A DNA stretch of 64,000 bases. Source: a methanotrophic endosymbiont of Bathymodiolus puteoserpentis (Logatchev) (GTDB lineage Bacteria > Pseudomonadota > Gammaproteobacteria > Methylococcales > Methylomonadaceae). Shown in pieces: positions 17,871 through 27,151 of this stretch; within the stretch, counting starts at the first letter, position 1; every line of letters begins with the position of its first letter. The position numbers were made by a program, and so were the translations under genes. The notes below the pieces were generated by a model. It ran no database searches and was not told the DNA's origin. It saw only the letters and a list, made by a program, of their open reading frames with translations. The stretch is from contig NZ_FQTQ01000064.1 of NCBI RefSeq assembly GCF_900128525.1, positions 1-64,000 of the forward strand. The letters run 5' to 3'.

Positions 17871-19604
17871 TTGATAGTTTTAAAGGTAGTAACGATTGTT
17901 AGTGCGTTAATGCTTGCTGCTTGTGCAGCTATGCAGCCAGAAAATCAACCTAGTGCTGAGCAAACGATAGAGCCTGCTGCGCAGGTTGAGTTGAAAAAAA
18001 TACCAGAGATAAAGACGGCAATTGACCCAGATGTCTTGTTTTTGTTGATGACGGCTGAGATTGCTGGGCAGCGTGGACAGTATGCACTGGCATTAGATGG
18101 GTATTTACGGGCTGCAAATAAAATTAAGGATGTCGAGGTTATTAAGCGAGCAGCTAAAATTGCAGTATATTTACAAGACATGCCTAAGTTAGAGCGGTCT
18201 TTGCAGTTGTGGATGGAGGTTGATCCAGATAATTTGGAAGCCCATTATTTACTGGCTATTGAGGCAATAAAATCAGGTAATAAGTCACGTGCAATTGAAA
18301 GCTTAGACTTTATTCTAGCTCGGGATGATAGTGATTTTGAGAGTAATACTTTAGCTATGCTTAAAGGCTTGCAGAAACCGGCAGAGTTAGCCTTGGCTTA
18401 TCAGGTTTTTGAAGCGTTAAGTATCAAGTATCCTGGCAATGAAAAATTATATTTTGTGCAAGCGTTAATGGATGTGCAAGGCAAACGTAATAGACAGGCA
18501 CAGTTAAAAATTGCCAAGGCGCTAGTGCTTGAGCCAAATTGGGTTAAGGCTTTATTATTACAGGCGCAGCTATATATTGTTCAGGGCAAGTTGGCAGAAG
18601 CGACCGAACTTTTACAGCGCGCTGATACGGAAAAGCCGCGCATGCAGATAAGAGAGCAAATAGCGCAGTTATTGATGCAGCAAGGGCGCTTTGATGAGGC
18701 GCAAGATGTTTTGCAGGATTTAATTGTGCAAGCACCTGAAAATAATGAATTAAAGTTTAAACTAGCTTTAGTGTATTTGCAGGTAGATAAAGAGGCGGAG
18801 GCGCGCGATATTTTAGAGGCTTTGGTTGATGATCCTGCGTATAGAGATAGAGCAGCATTTTACCTAGGTAGAATTGAGGCTAAGGCAAGGCATGCCAAAG
18901 AGGCATTGGAATGGTTTGATGGCATTGGTACGGACCCATATAAATATGAGGCTGGAATTAGTTCAATTTTAATTTTAATGGATGAGCAACGGTTTAAAAA
19001 AGGGCTACTTAGAGTGCAGCGCATGCAAACTGAGTATCCGCAGAAAAAAAGTGATTTAGTGCTGATTGAGTCGGAGATTTATAGTCAAATGCAGGCTTAT
19101 GCAAAGGCCTTTGATGTACTGACTACAGCTTTACTGGAGGATGCTGATAATCATAAAATTCTTTATGCGCGAGCGTTGATTGCGGAGAAATTGGATAAGC
19201 TTGACGTTCTTGAGGATGATTTAAAGTATATTTTAGAGAAAAATCCAAATAATGTCAGTGCATTGAATGCGTTGGGTTATACCTTGGCAGATAAAACCAA
19301 TCGTTATGCGGAAGCTAAGGTGTACTTGGATAAGGCGATGGCGCTGAAGCCAAATGATGCAATCATAATGGATAGTTATGGTTGGTTGTTATTTAAGCTT
19401 AATAAGGTATCTGAGGCATATCAATATTTGCGGCGCGCATATGATTTAGAGCCTCAGGCTGAAATAGCCGCGCATTTAGTAGATGTCTTATGGGTCATGG
19501 GGGAGCAAAGAGATGCAAGAGCAATTTTATCTGATGCGCTGCAAAAAAATCCTAGTGATAGCTTGTTAATTGAAGTGAAAGAACGTTTGCTTGGTAATAA
19601 TTGA
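17871..19604 (+). CDS. TPR-repeat outer-membrane lipoprotein
   Basis: 577 residues from TTG 17871, with AGGA eight bases upstream and no usable in-frame ATG. The N-terminus is a lipoprotein signal ending LAAC with Cys18 as lipidation site. The rest is a superhelix of TPR units (examples near residues 225-300 and 450-560: NNVSALNALGYTLADK, DAIIMDSYGWLLFKLNK). The mature protein should sit on the periplasmic face of an envelope membrane. Its stop overlaps lolB, the lipoprotein-insertion gene, which suggests an envelope role, but the partner is unknown. Confidence 0.88.
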   Translation: MIVLKVVTIVSALMLAACAAMQPENQPSAEQTIEPAAQVELKKIPEIKTAIDPDVLFLLMTAEIAGQRGQYALALDGYLRAANKIKDVEVIKRAAKIAVYLQDMPKLERSLQLWMEVDPDNLEAHYLLAIEAIKSGNKSRAIESLDFILARDDSDFESNTLAMLKGLQKPAELALAYQVFEALSIKYPGNEKLYFVQALMDVQGKRNRQAQLKIAKALVLEPNWVKALLLQAQLYIVQGKLAEATELLQRADTEKPRMQIREQIAQLLMQQGRFDEAQDVLQDLIVQAPENNELKFKLALVYLQVDKEAEARDILEALVDDPAYRDRAAFYLGRIEAKARHAKEALEWFDGIGTDPYKYEAGISSILILMDEQRFKKGLLRVQRMQTEYPQKKSDLVLIESEIYSQMQAYAKAFDVLTTALLEDADNHKILYARALIAEKLDKLDVLEDDLKYILEKNPNNVSALNALGYTLADKTNRYAEAKVYLDKAMALKPNDAIIMDSYGWLLFKLNKVSEAYQYLRRAYDLEPQAEIAAHLVDVLWVMGEQRDARAILSDALQKNPSDSLLIEVKERLLGNN

Positions 19605-20161
19605 TGCTCAAAGTTTTAGCTGGTTTGTTGTTGTTCAGCTTAGTTGCTTGTTCATCAATTGAAACTTATCGTACGCGTCCGGGGGCATTAAAAAATAGGG
19701 GCTCGATAGACTTACCGGCCTGGACAATGAGTGGGCGCATATTAATTAAAGGTCAAGAAGTGATGACGGCTAATATTAATTGGCAGCATAAGTCGGCAGT
19801 CGATAAATTAAAGCTAGCCGGTACTTTGGGCTTGGGAGCTATTTATATTGAGCTTAATGAGCAAGGCATACTTATAGATAAAGGTTACGGTGACAAACAG
19901 ACCTCTATGGATGTAGATACATTTATTGCGCAGCAAATTGGTTTTGCCGTGCCGGTGACGGCTTTGCGTTGGTGGGTTGTGGGTGTGCCGATTATGGGTG
20001 TGCCAGTGGTATGGTTTGATGATGGTTTTGAGCAATTGGGATGGCAAGTAATATATAGTTCATTTATGTCTACGCGGGTGGGTAAAATGCCACATAAAGT
20101 AAAGATTGTAAAAGATAAAATTAACTTGAAATTAGTTGTAGATAATTGGGAATTTGAATGA
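19604..20161 (+). CDS. lolB: Outer-membrane lipoprotein receptor LolB
   Basis: 185 residues: lipobox LVAC near residue 16, then the LolB beta-barrel with WTMSGRILIKG, ANINWQHKS and ALRWWVVGVP. LolB takes lipoproteins from LolA and inserts them into the outer membrane. The start used is ATG 19604, overlapping the TPR gene stop (TGATG). The lolB-ispE-tRNA-prs order is the common gammaproteobacterial one. Confidence 0.93.
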   Translation: MLKVLAGLLLFSLVACSSIETYRTRPGALKNRGSIDLPAWTMSGRILIKGQEVMTANINWQHKSAVDKLKLAGTLGLGAIYIELNEQGILIDKGYGDKQTSMDVDTFIAQQIGFAVPVTALRWWVVGVPIMGVPVVWFDDGFEQLGWQVIYSSFMSTRVGKMPHKVKIVKDKINLKLVVDNWEFE

Positions 20162-21036
20162 GCAAGCAGATAGATTCAGAGTTGGGTTGGGGGGTAAGGT
20201 GGTCAGCGCCTGCAAAGTTGAACTTAATGCTGCGCATAGTTGGTCGGCGAGAGGACGGTTATCACCTATTGCAGACAGTTTTTCAAATTATTGATATTGA
20301 TGATGGGTTGGTTTTTCATAAAACAAACGATGGGCGAGTGCGCCTACAGAGGGCCATTCCTGGTATTAAGGAAGAGGATGATTTGACGGTTCGTGCAGCA
20401 AATATGCTAAAAAATGAGACGGGTTATCAAGGAGGTGTTTGTATTGATATTGAAAAAAACTTGCCCATGGGGGGCGGGCTAGGGGGAGGGAGCTCTGATG
20501 CGGCAACAGTTTTGGTGGTATTGAATCAACTTTGGCAATTGGGATTGTCTAAACAAAGATTGATGGGGTTAGGCGTAAAATTAGGCGCTGATGTACCGGT
20601 GTTTGTTAATGGCGCTAGTGTTTGGGCTGAGGGAGTCGGCGAGCAATTAACTGAAATAAATTTGCCTGAGGCTTGGTTTATTATTGTTAAGCCAGATTGC
20701 CACGTGAACACCAGGAAAATATTTTCGACAAAAGGTTTGACAAGAGATAGTAAATCAATCAAAATGTCGGAATTCCAATCGGGGCAGGTTAAAAATGACT
20801 GTCAGGAAGTGGTAGAGAAAATCCATGGCGAAGTAAAAGAAGCTCTGGCTGAGCTATCTCAATATGGTAATTCAAGGCTGACAGGGACGGGTGCTTGTGT
20901 ATTTGTCCAATTTGATGATAAATTGTCGGCAGAGGATGCTTATAATAAACTTAATTCAAAGAGAGAAGTTTATTTGGCTAAAGGATTGGCAATTTCACCA
21001 TTGCAAAAACAAATGAGTGAACTCTTTAATTTCTAA
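20158..21036 (+). CDS. ispE: 4-diphosphocytidyl-2-C-methyl-D-erythritol kinase
   Basis: A 292-residue GHMP kinase of the MEP isoprenoid pathway. It has the N-terminal substrate motif SAPAKLNLMLRIVGRREDGY, the ATP-binding loop LPMGGGLGGGSSDAATV and the C-terminal LTGTGACVF. The start overlaps lolB as ATGA. tRNA-Gln follows four bases after its stop. Confidence 0.97.
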   Translation: MSKQIDSELGWGVRWSAPAKLNLMLRIVGRREDGYHLLQTVFQIIDIDDGLVFHKTNDGRVRLQRAIPGIKEEDDLTVRAANMLKNETGYQGGVCIDIEKNLPMGGGLGGGSSDAATVLVVLNQLWQLGLSKQRLMGLGVKLGADVPVFVNGASVWAEGVGEQLTEINLPEAWFIIVKPDCHVNTRKIFSTKGLTRDSKSIKMSEFQSGQVKNDCQEVVEKIHGEVKEALAELSQYGNSRLTGTGACVFVQFDDKLSAEDAYNKLNSKREVYLAKGLAISPLQKQMSELFNF

Positions 21037-21040
21037 ATAA

Positions 21041-21115
21041 TGGGCTGTCGCCAAGCGGTAAGGCACGGGGTTTTGATCTCCGCATACCCAGGTTCGAATC
21101 CTGGCAGCCCAGCCA
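21041..21115 (+). tRNA. tRNA-Gln (anticodon UUG)
   Basis: Acceptor arms TGGGCTG/CAGCCCA, T-arm GGTTCGAATC, anticodon stem CGGGG/CTCCG with loop TTTTGAT, and encoded CCA. It lies between ispE and prs. Confidence 0.95.
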
Positions 21116-21161
21116 TTTATCTTCCGTATTAAATCAACTCCATATATGTGGGGTGTTCTGA

Positions 21162-22130
21162 ATGAGTAATGCTTCAATGAGTGACGCTTCAATGATGGTT
21201 TTTTCTGGAAATGCTAACTTAGTGCTGTCGAAAGATATAGCGCGGAGATTAAGTATGCGTTTAGGGATGGCTACTGTGGGTCGCTTTAGTGATGGCGAAG
21301 TTATGGTGGAAATTGAGGAAAATGTAAGAGATAAAGATGTTTTTATTATTCAGCCGACTTGTGCTCCGACAAATGAAAATTTGATGGAATTGTTGGTTAT
21401 GATTGATGCTCTTAAGAGGGCTTCGGCATCTAGAATTACTGCGGTTATGCCGTATTATGGTTATGCTCGTCAAGATAGGCGGTCGCGTTCGGCTCGAGTG
21501 GCGATTAGTGCAAAACTAGTTGCTAAAATGGTCGGTGTTTCAGGGGCAGATAGAGTGTTAACTGTTGATTTGCATGCGGACCAGATTCAAGGTTTTTTCG
21601 ATATACCGGTTGATAATGTTTATGCGTCACCACTATTGCTGGGTGATGTTTGGCGTCAAAACTATAAAGATTTAATTGTTGTTTCTCCTGATGTGGGCGG
21701 TGTAGTTAGGGCGAGAGCTTTGGCGAAGCGTTTGGATGATGCGGATTTAGCAATTATAGATAAGCGCAGACCTAGAGCTAATGTTGCTGAGGTGATGCAT
21801 ATAATTGGTGATGTAAGTGGTAAAACTTGCGTTATGATTGATGATTTAGTAGATACGGCTGGGACGCTGTGTAGTGCGGCTTCTGCTTTGAAAAAGCAAG
21901 GTGCGGTTAAGGTGGTTGCATATTGTACCCATCCGGTACTGTCAGGAAGGGCGATAGAAAATTTACGTAACTCTGAATTAGATGAGTTGGTGGTGACTGA
22001 TACGATTCCGCTGAATAAGGAGGCGGAAGCGCTGGGGAAGATACGGCAGTTAAGTGTTGCAGATATGTTGGCTGAAACAATTAGAAGGATAGCCGTTGGT
22101 GAGTCGGTTAGTTCGCTGTATGTTGATTAG
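21162..22130 (+). CDS. prs: Ribose-phosphate pyrophosphokinase
   Basis: Makes PRPP for nucleotides, histidine and tryptophan. The match to the family begins at [25 protein letters not shown] is the ATP-side loop, and [16 protein letters not shown] the PRPP-binding loop. From ATG 21162 (after GGGGTG) it has 322 residues; ATGs at 21177 or 21192 would give 317 or 312, nearer the usual 315, so the start is unsettled. Confidence 0.96.
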   Translation: MSNASMSDASMMVFSGNANLVLSKDIARRLSMRLGMATVGRFSDGEVMVEIEENVRDKDVFIIQPTCAPTNENLMELLVMIDALKRASASRITAVMPYYGYARQDRRSRSARVAISAKLVAKMVGVSGADRVLTVDLHADQIQGFFDIPVDNVYASPLLLGDVWRQNYKDLIVVSPDVGGVVRARALAKRLDDADLAIIDKRRPRANVAEVMHIIGDVSGKTCVMIDDLVDTAGTLCSAASALKKQGAVKVVAYCTHPVLSGRAIENLRNSELDELVVTDTIPLNKEAEALGKIRQLSVADMLAETIRRIAVGESVSSLYVD

Positions 22131-22165
22131 TATTTTAAAGTTGTTGTAGGGTGTGGAGAAGTTAG

Positions 22166-22819
22166 ATGTCTAACGTATTTGAGTTTAATGCTGTAAGTCG
22201 AGTGGCTGCTGGAACGGGCTCTGCTAAAGCTAGTCGTAGAAATGGTAATATTCCTGCTGTTATTTATGGTGGTAATAGTGAGCCAGAATTAATTGAGTTA
22301 AATCACAATGCAGTGGTTAAGAGTTTGGCGAATGAAGCAGTTTATTCGCATATCTTGAAGTTAAATGTTGGTGGTAAGATCGAGAATGCAATCTTAAAGG
22401 ATATGCAAAGGCATCCTGCAAAAACCCAGATTTTACATATGGATTTTATGCGTGTTGTCATGAGTGAAAAGTTAAAGTTAAATGTACCTTTGCATTTCAT
22501 TAATGAAGAATTGTCTCCTGGTGTTAAAGAAGGGGGTGTTGTTATGCATTCAATGACTGAAGTTGAGATTGAGTGTCTGCCTGGGAATATTCCTGAGTAT
22601 ATAGAGGTCGACTTAACTGGGTTGCAGATTGGTGAGTCTATTCATTTATCGCAGCTTGTTTTGGTTGATGGGCTTGAGATAATTGCTTTAACTCATGGAG
22701 AAGATCATGATTTGCCTGTGGCTCAGGTTATGAAGTCTAAAGGGGCAACTGATGAAGATGCAGCTGCTGCTGAGGGTGATGATGGTGCGGCGACTGAAGA
22801 AGAAGTGGCGAGTGAGTAG
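22166..22819 (+). CDS. rplY: 50S ribosomal protein L25 (TL5/Ctc-type)
   Basis: 217 residues: the 5S rRNA-binding L25 domain (residues 1-90, with RRNGNIPAVIYGG), a TL5-type second domain and an acidic Ala/Glu/Asp tail. The long form contrasts with the 94-residue L25 of enteric bacteria. Its stop overlaps the pth start. Confidence 0.95.
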   Translation: MSNVFEFNAVSRVAAGTGSAKASRRNGNIPAVIYGGNSEPELIELNHNAVVKSLANEAVYSHILKLNVGGKIENAILKDMQRHPAKTQILHMDFMRVVMSEKLKLNVPLHFINEELSPGVKEGGVVMHSMTEVEIECLPGNIPEYIEVDLTGLQIGESIHLSQLVLVDGLEIIALTHGEDHDLPVAQVMKSKGATDEDAAAAEGDDGAATEEEVASE

Positions 22820-23388
22820 TGATTAAGCTTGTTGTTGGTCTGGGTAACCCAGGTCAAAAGTATGCAAAAACCCGGCATAATGCCGGGTTTTTGCTGTTGG
22901 ATGAATTGATATGTACAGGGGATGCTGTTTTTTCTCCGCAAAGTCGTTTTTTTGGTGAGTTGGCGGAGATGAAGGTGGGGGAAAGGAAGCTCTATTTGTT
23001 AAAGCCTACTACTTTTATGAATCGTAGTGGGCGGTCTGTTTCTGCGGTAATGAAATACTATAAGATTCAGATGGAAGAGGTTTTAGTGGTGCATGATGAG
23101 TTAGATTTTGAGCTGGGAGTGCTTAAACTTAAGCTTGGTGGTGGGCATGGTGGCCATAATGGGCTTAGGGATATTATTGCAGCAACGGGCTCTAAAGGTT
23201 TTTTAAGGCTTAGAGTTGGGATTGGTCGGCCGCAAGGGTCGCGAGCTATCGCTGATTATGTCTTGTCGGACTTTTCTAGGCTGGATTTTGAGCTGCTAGT
23301 GTCTAAGTTTGCAAGTTTTCTTGTGCTGATGCCTTTGTTGTTGGCTGGGAATGTTGAATCTGCAATGCATGAGTTGCATTCACAATAA
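22819..23388 (+). CDS. pth: Peptidyl-tRNA hydrolase
   Basis: 189 residues beginning IKLVVGLGNPGQKYAKTRHN, with the catalytic His in TRHN, FMNRSG and VVHDELDFELG. It frees tRNAs from drop-off peptidyl-tRNA. Starts at GTG 22819 inside the rplY stop. Confidence 0.96.
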   Translation: MIKLVVGLGNPGQKYAKTRHNAGFLLLDELICTGDAVFSPQSRFFGELAEMKVGERKLYLLKPTTFMNRSGRSVSAVMKYYKIQMEEVLVVHDELDFELGVLKLKLGGGHGGHNGLRDIIAATGSKGFLRLRVGIGRPQGSRAIADYVLSDFSRLDFELLVSKFASFLVLMPLLLAGNVESAMHELHSQ

Positions 23389-23405
23389 GAAACCTTTAAA
23401 AAAGG

Positions 23406-23434
23406 TTGACACAATAATTTATATCTAGCATAAT
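23406..23434 (+). promoter_or_regulatory. Strong promoter for the tRNA-tuf-secE-nusG operon
   Basis: TTGACA (23406-23411), a 17-base spacer and CATAAT (23429-23434), placing the start about 10 bases before tRNA-Tyr. A 7-bp hairpin (AACCTTT 23391-23397 with AAAGGTT 23401-23407) overlaps the -35 and could mark the end of the pth transcript. Confidence 0.8.
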
Positions 23435-23447
23435 AGTGTTTCTGTAT

Positions 23448-23532
23448 GGAGGGGTTCCCGAGCGGCCAAAGGGATCAGACTGTAAATCTGACGGCTCTGC
23501 CTTCGGAGGTTCGAATCCTCCCCCCTCCACCA
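23448..23532 (+). tRNA. tRNA-Tyr (anticodon GUA)
   Basis: 85-nt class II tRNA with acceptor GGAGGGG/CCCCTCC, anticodon region CAGACTGTAAATCTG, a variable arm and encoded CCA. First product of the operon. Confidence 0.96.
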
Positions 23533-23548
23533 TTCAGAAAAGAATTCT

Positions 23549-23622
23549 GCGGGTGTAGTTCAATGGTAGAACTCCAGCCTTCCAAGCTGATCACGTGGGT
23601 TCGATTCCCATCACCCGCTCCA
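23549..23622 (+). tRNA. tRNA-Gly (anticodon UCC)
   Basis: Acceptor GCGGGTG/CACCCGC, anticodon loop CTTCCAA within CCAGC/GCTGA, T-loop GGTTCGATTCC and encoded CCA. Confidence 0.96.
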
Positions 23623-23632
23623 AAAAAAACAA

Positions 23633-23707
<75 letters not shown>

Positions 23708-23757
23708 GTACTGCTGATTGTTGCAAACATTAAATTTAACAAAAGGTCCTTGATAAA

Positions 23758-23949
23758 ATGGCTAAAGAAAAATTTGAACGTAATAAACCACATGTTAACG
23801 TAGGGACAATTGGTCACGTTGATCATGGTAAAATTTCTGTAGAAGTAACCTTAATTGCGCCAATCGCAATGGAAGAAGGGTTGCGTTTTGCGATTCGTGA
23901 GGGTGGTCGTACGGTTGGTGCGGGTGTTGTTGCGAAAATTATTGAGTAA
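23758..23949 (+). pseudogene. tufB: EF-Tu gene remnant with exact in-frame 1029-bp internal deletion
   Basis: The reading frame codes for 63 residues. Bases 23758-23833 are identical to the first 76 of tufA (39136-39211), and 23834-23949 match the last 116 (40241-40356) with one silent difference (GCG for GCA). Everything between is gone: 1029 bases, 343 codons, frame kept. The join falls after the P-loop Lys25 and leaves Ile then SVEVTLIAP. The start, upstream AAAGGT and the tRNA context are all intact, so this is the normal tufB locus. The product would lack all GTP-binding domains except the P-loop. Either a real deletion or an assembly collapse of two near-identical tuf genes. Confidence 0.85.
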
Positions 23950-23995
23950 TTGTAGGAAGTAAGTTATAATTATTCGTTCAAAGGTTTGTGCATGT

Positions 23996-24071
23996 AGGTC
24001 AGTGGCTCAATTGGTAGAGTAGCGGTCTCCAAAACCGCGGGTTGTGGGTTCGAGTCCCTCCTGGCCTGCCA
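23996..24071 (+). tRNA. tRNA-Trp (anticodon CCA)
   Basis: Acceptor AGGTCAG/CTGGCCT with one G-U pair, anticodon loop CTCCAAA within CGGT/ACCG, encoded CCA. It sits between the tuf remnant and secE, as is common in gammaproteobacteria. Confidence 0.95.
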
Positions 24072-24118
24072 CACGCATAACTTATATTTCAAAGTATTTC
24101 TCAAATAAAATCCAGTAA

Positions 24119-24487
24119 ATGAATATTCAGGCAAATGAAGCTACATCTGGCGGAGATGTACTTAAATATTTCTTGTCTCTTGTACTATTATGTGCGGGTG
24201 TAGTCGCTTTTTATTATTTCTCAGAGTATCTGCAGTTATATAGAGTTCTTGGGGTAGTGGCAGTTGTGGCAATGTCATTAGCTATTATGCTGACTACATC
24301 TATAGGGCAAAGGTCTTTAGCATTTGCGCGTGAGGCGAAACAAGAGGTGAGGAAGGTGGTTTGGCCGTCACGGTCTGAAACAACCCAAACCACATTAATG
24401 GTATTTGCAATGGTAATCATTGTTGGCTTTATTATGTGGATACTGGATACGTTTTTATTTTGGTCGATAACATCGCTGACAAGTTAA
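24119..24487 (+). CDS. secE: Preprotein translocase subunit SecE
   Basis: 122 residues with three predicted membrane helices, as in enteric SecE. The conserved cytoplasmic amphipathic segment FAREAKQEVRKVVWPSRSET precedes the last helix. It clamps SecY, which is encoded at 49.4 kb. Twelve bases separate it from nusG. Confidence 0.96.
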   Translation: MNIQANEATSGGDVLKYFLSLVLLCAGVVAFYYFSEYLQLYRVLGVVAVVAMSLAIMLTTSIGQRSLAFAREAKQEVRKVVWPSRSETTQTTLMVFAMVIIVGFIMWILDTFLFWSITSLTS

Positions 24488-24499
24488 AGAGGTTAAAGA

Positions 24500-25033
24500 A
24501 TGGCCATTCGTTGGTATGTTGTTCATGCATATTCAAATTATGAAAAGAAAGTAAAGCAGTCACTAGAAGAGAAAATTCAAAGAGAAGGTTTAGAAGGATT
24601 TTTTGGTAAAATTCTAGTTCCGACTGAAGAAGTAGTTGAAATGCGCATGGGTCAGCAAAGGAAAAGTGAAAGAAAGTTTTTCCCTGGCTACGTATTGGTG
24701 CAAATGGAATTAACTGATGAAACATGGCATTTAGTTAAGGATGAGCCTAGAGTTTTAGGTTTTATTGGTGGTACTTCAGAACGGCCTGCTCCTATATCAA
24801 ACCAAGAAGCGGAAAGGATTTTAAATAGGGTAGAAGAGGGTGTTAATAAGCCTAGACCTAAAGTTTTATTTGAGGTTGGTGAAGTTGTTCGAGTTAATGA
24901 TGGGCCATTTAAAGATTTTAATGGTGAAATCGAAGAAATTAACTACGAAAAAAACAAATTAAAAATTTCAGTTTTAATTTTTGGAAGGTCGACTTCAGTA
25001 GAGCTCGGATTTAATGAAGTAGAAAAAGTTTAA
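24500..25033 (+). CDS. nusG: Transcription termination/antitermination protein NusG
   Basis: 177 residues: the NGN domain ([32 protein letters not shown]) and a C-terminal KOW domain ([20 protein letters not shown]). It binds RNA polymerase and couples it to Rho or ribosomal S10. A terminator hairpin follows. Confidence 0.97.
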   Translation: MAIRWYVVHAYSNYEKKVKQSLEEKIQREGLEGFFGKILVPTEEVVEMRMGQQRKSERKFFPGYVLVQMELTDETWHLVKDEPRVLGFIGGTSERPAPISNQEAERILNRVEEGVNKPRPKVLFEVGEVVRVNDGPFKDFNGEIEEINYEKNKLKISVLIFGRSTSVELGFNEVEKV

Positions 25034-25062
25034 GCATCCACGTGTATTGAAAATCAAAACGG

Positions 25063-25089
25063 TCCTCATCATAATGATGGGGATTTTTT
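25063..25089 (+). terminator. Terminator or attenuator between nusG and rplK
   Basis: TCCTCATCA (25063-25071) pairs with TGATGGGGA (25075-25083), nine pairs with one G-U, followed by six T. It separates the tRNA/secE/nusG unit from the rplKA unit. No convincing promoter was found between it and rplK, so partial readthrough is likely. Confidence 0.75.
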
Positions 25090-25095
25090 ATCTAT

Positions 25096-25120
25096 GGGGA
25101 GCTGAAAGGCGCTAGTACCC
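25096..25120 (+). promoter_or_regulatory. Candidate L1-binding leader upstream of rplK
   Basis: GGGG-AGC...GCT-agta-CCC forms a short stem with a one-sided AGTA bulge 16 bases before the rplK ATG. In E. coli, L1 represses rplKA by binding a comparable structured site in the leader. Position and asymmetric shape fit, but the match was made by eye. Confidence 0.35.
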
Positions 25121-25135
25121 GAGTAGGAGCATATA

Positions 25136-25567
25136 ATGGCTAAAGAAGTCTCAGCATATATCAAGCTGCAAGTTAAAGCAGGCGAAGCAAATCCTAGTCC
25201 ACCAGTAGGGCCTGCATTAGGTCAGCATGGTGTGAATATTATGGAGTTTTGTAAAGCATTTAATGCAAAAACTGCAGATATCGAGAAAGGGTTACCAATT
25301 CCAGTTGTAATTTCTGTTTACAGTGACAAAAGTTTCACGTTCATTACTAAAACACCACCAGCTTCAATTTTATTGAAAAAAGCAGCAGGTATTACTAGTG
25401 GTAGTGCAGTCCCTAATAAGACAAAAGTAGGCACGGTAACTCTTGCTCAAGTAGAAGACATTGCGAAAACTAAAATGGAAGATTTGAATGCTACAAATCT
25501 TGAAACTGCAGTAAAAATAATTGCTGGTAGCGCCCGTAGTATGGGCCTTGTTGTGGAAGGTTTATAA
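25136..25567 (+). CDS. rplK: 50S ribosomal protein L11
   Basis: 143 residues with the proline-rich N-terminal domain ([19 protein letters not shown]) that meets factors at the GTPase centre, and the rRNA-binding C-terminal domain ([15 protein letters not shown]). Its stop overlaps the rplA start by one base. Confidence 0.98.
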   Translation: MAKEVSAYIKLQVKAGEANPSPPVGPALGQHGVNIMEFCKAFNAKTADIEKGLPIPVVISVYSDKSFTFITKTPPASILLKKAAGITSGSAVPNKTKVGTVTLAQVEDIAKTKMEDLNATNLETAVKIIAGSARSMGLVVEGL

Positions 25568-26262
25568 TGACTAAGTTATCTAAAAGAGCAAAAATTGCTA
25601 TAGAAAAAGTTGATCCAACACGTCAATACCCTTTCGCTGAAGCGATTAAATTATTAAAAGAACTTTCAACAGTTAAATTTTCTGAGTCTGTTGACCTAAG
25701 TGTTAATTTAGGTATTGATGCAAGAAAATCTGATCAAAATGTTAGAGGTGCAACTGTATTGCCTAAAGGCTCAGGAAAGACAGTGAGAGTAGCGGTTTTT
25801 ACGCAAGGTCCAAACGCTGAAGCTGCAAAAGAAGCAGGTGCAGATATTGTTGGTATGGAGGATTTGGCTGATCTAGTTAAAAAAGGTCAAATGGACTTTG
25901 ATGTTGTTATTGCTTCTCCTGATGCAATGCGTGTTGTTGGTCAATTAGGCCAAGTATTAGGACCAAGAGGTCTAATGCCCAACCCTAAGGTTGGTACTGT
26001 GACGCCAGACGTAGCAGGTGCAGTGCGTAATGCGAAATCAGGCCAAGCTCGTTACCGTACTGACAAAGCTGGTATTATTCATTGTTCAGTAGGTAAGATT
26101 GATTTTACCGCAGAAGACATCAAAACAAACCTGGAAGCAGTTGTGGCTGATTTAGTAAAAGCTAAACCTAGTGCAGCTAAGGGTATTTATTTAAAGAAAA
26201 TCAGCTTGTCGACTACGATGGGGCCTGGTGTGACTTTAGATTTAAGTAGTATTGAATGTTAA
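25567..26262 (+). CDS. rplA: 50S ribosomal protein L1
   Basis: 231 residues. The signature [20 protein letters not shown] lies in the middle domain. L1 forms the mobile stalk at the E site and is the usual translational repressor of rplKA. Confidence 0.98.
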   Translation: MTKLSKRAKIAIEKVDPTRQYPFAEAIKLLKELSTVKFSESVDLSVNLGIDARKSDQNVRGATVLPKGSGKTVRVAVFTQGPNAEAAKEAGADIVGMEDLADLVKKGQMDFDVVIASPDAMRVVGQLGQVLGPRGLMPNPKVGTVTPDVAGAVRNAKSGQARYRTDKAGIIHCSVGKIDFTAEDIKTNLEAVVADLVKAKPSAAKGIYLKKISLSTTMGPGVTLDLSSIEC

Positions 26263-26565
26263 GGAGTGGAGGAGAATAACTTAGGCATTATGATACAGGA
26301 TTTTTGTTTGTATTTAAGGCGCGAAAACAGAGTACAGATAAAAAATAAGTCAGAATGAATAAGTTATAAAACCCTCATTCCTGAAGTAAAAGTTTTGGTT
26401 GCCAGCTTTGTTGGTAGCCATCAAAGACCGTAGGTGCGTAATGCTTAAATAAACGCCTACGTAGATGGGAGCTGTAACTAGGAAACTGGTGAAGAACCCG
26501 TTGGGGTGCATCTACTAAGATGTGTTTTATAAAACTGATGAAAATCAGTAAGAACGGAGAAAATT
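26263..26565 (+). ncRNA. L10 leader: autoregulatory 5' region of rplJL
   Basis: A 303-base gene-free stretch before rplJ. Visible elements are CGTAGGTG pairing with CGCCTACG (about 26429-26462, one G-U), the conserved-looking GGGAGCTGTAACTAGGAAAC segment, and a terminal hairpin ACTGAT-gaaa-ATCAGT (26534-26549) just before the ribosome-binding site ACGGAGA. In enterics, L10 with L7/L12 binds a similar leader and represses translation. A covariance search would confirm it. Confidence 0.65.
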
Positions 26566-27108
26566 GTGGCCTTAGCATTAGATGGCAAAAAAGCTGTCGT
26601 AGAGGAAGTTGCTCCATACGCTGCTAAAGCGCATTCTGCTGTTGCAGCTGAATATCGTGGGCTAACTGTAGCTGAATTAACTCAGTTACGGGTAGTTGCA
26701 AGAGAAACAGGTGTTTATTTGCGTGTAGTTAAAAATACATTGGCAAAACGTGCGGTTGCTGGAACTCAATTTGAATGCATGCAAGAAAAAATGGTTGGAC
26801 CATTAATTCTAGCTTTTTCGATGGAAGATCCGGGATCTGCAGGTCGTTTAATCAATGATTTTGCGAAAACAAATGAAAAGCTGATAGCTAAAATTGTATC
26901 AATTGATGGCCAAGCATACGATGGTTCTGAATTGGCACGACTAGCAAGTCTACCAACGCGTGATCAAGGTATTAGTATGATTATGGCGTTGATGTTAGCT
27001 CCTGTAGGAAAACTAGCTCGTACTTTAGTTGCTTTAAAAGAGCAGCGTGAAGAAGGGTCGGTAAGTGCAGAAAGTGAAACAGAAGTAGTGTCAGAAGCGG
27101 CAGAATAA
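26566..27108 (+). CDS. rplJ: 50S ribosomal protein L10
   Basis: 180 residues from GTG 26566, preceded by ACGGAGA. The rRNA-binding domain includes AEYRGLTVAELTQLR and VKNTLAKRAV; the C-terminal helix recruits L7/L12 dimers. Probable repressor of its own operon through the long leader. Confidence 0.97.
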   Translation: MALALDGKKAVVEEVAPYAAKAHSAVAAEYRGLTVAELTQLRVVARETGVYLRVVKNTLAKRAVAGTQFECMQEKMVGPLILAFSMEDPGSAGRLINDFAKTNEKLIAKIVSIDGQAYDGSELARLASLPTRDQGISMIMALMLAPVGKLARTLVALKEQREEGSVSAESETEVVSEAAE

Positions 27109-27151
27109 GCTTTTATAACCAGTTTACAACTTAATATTTGAGGAATTACGA

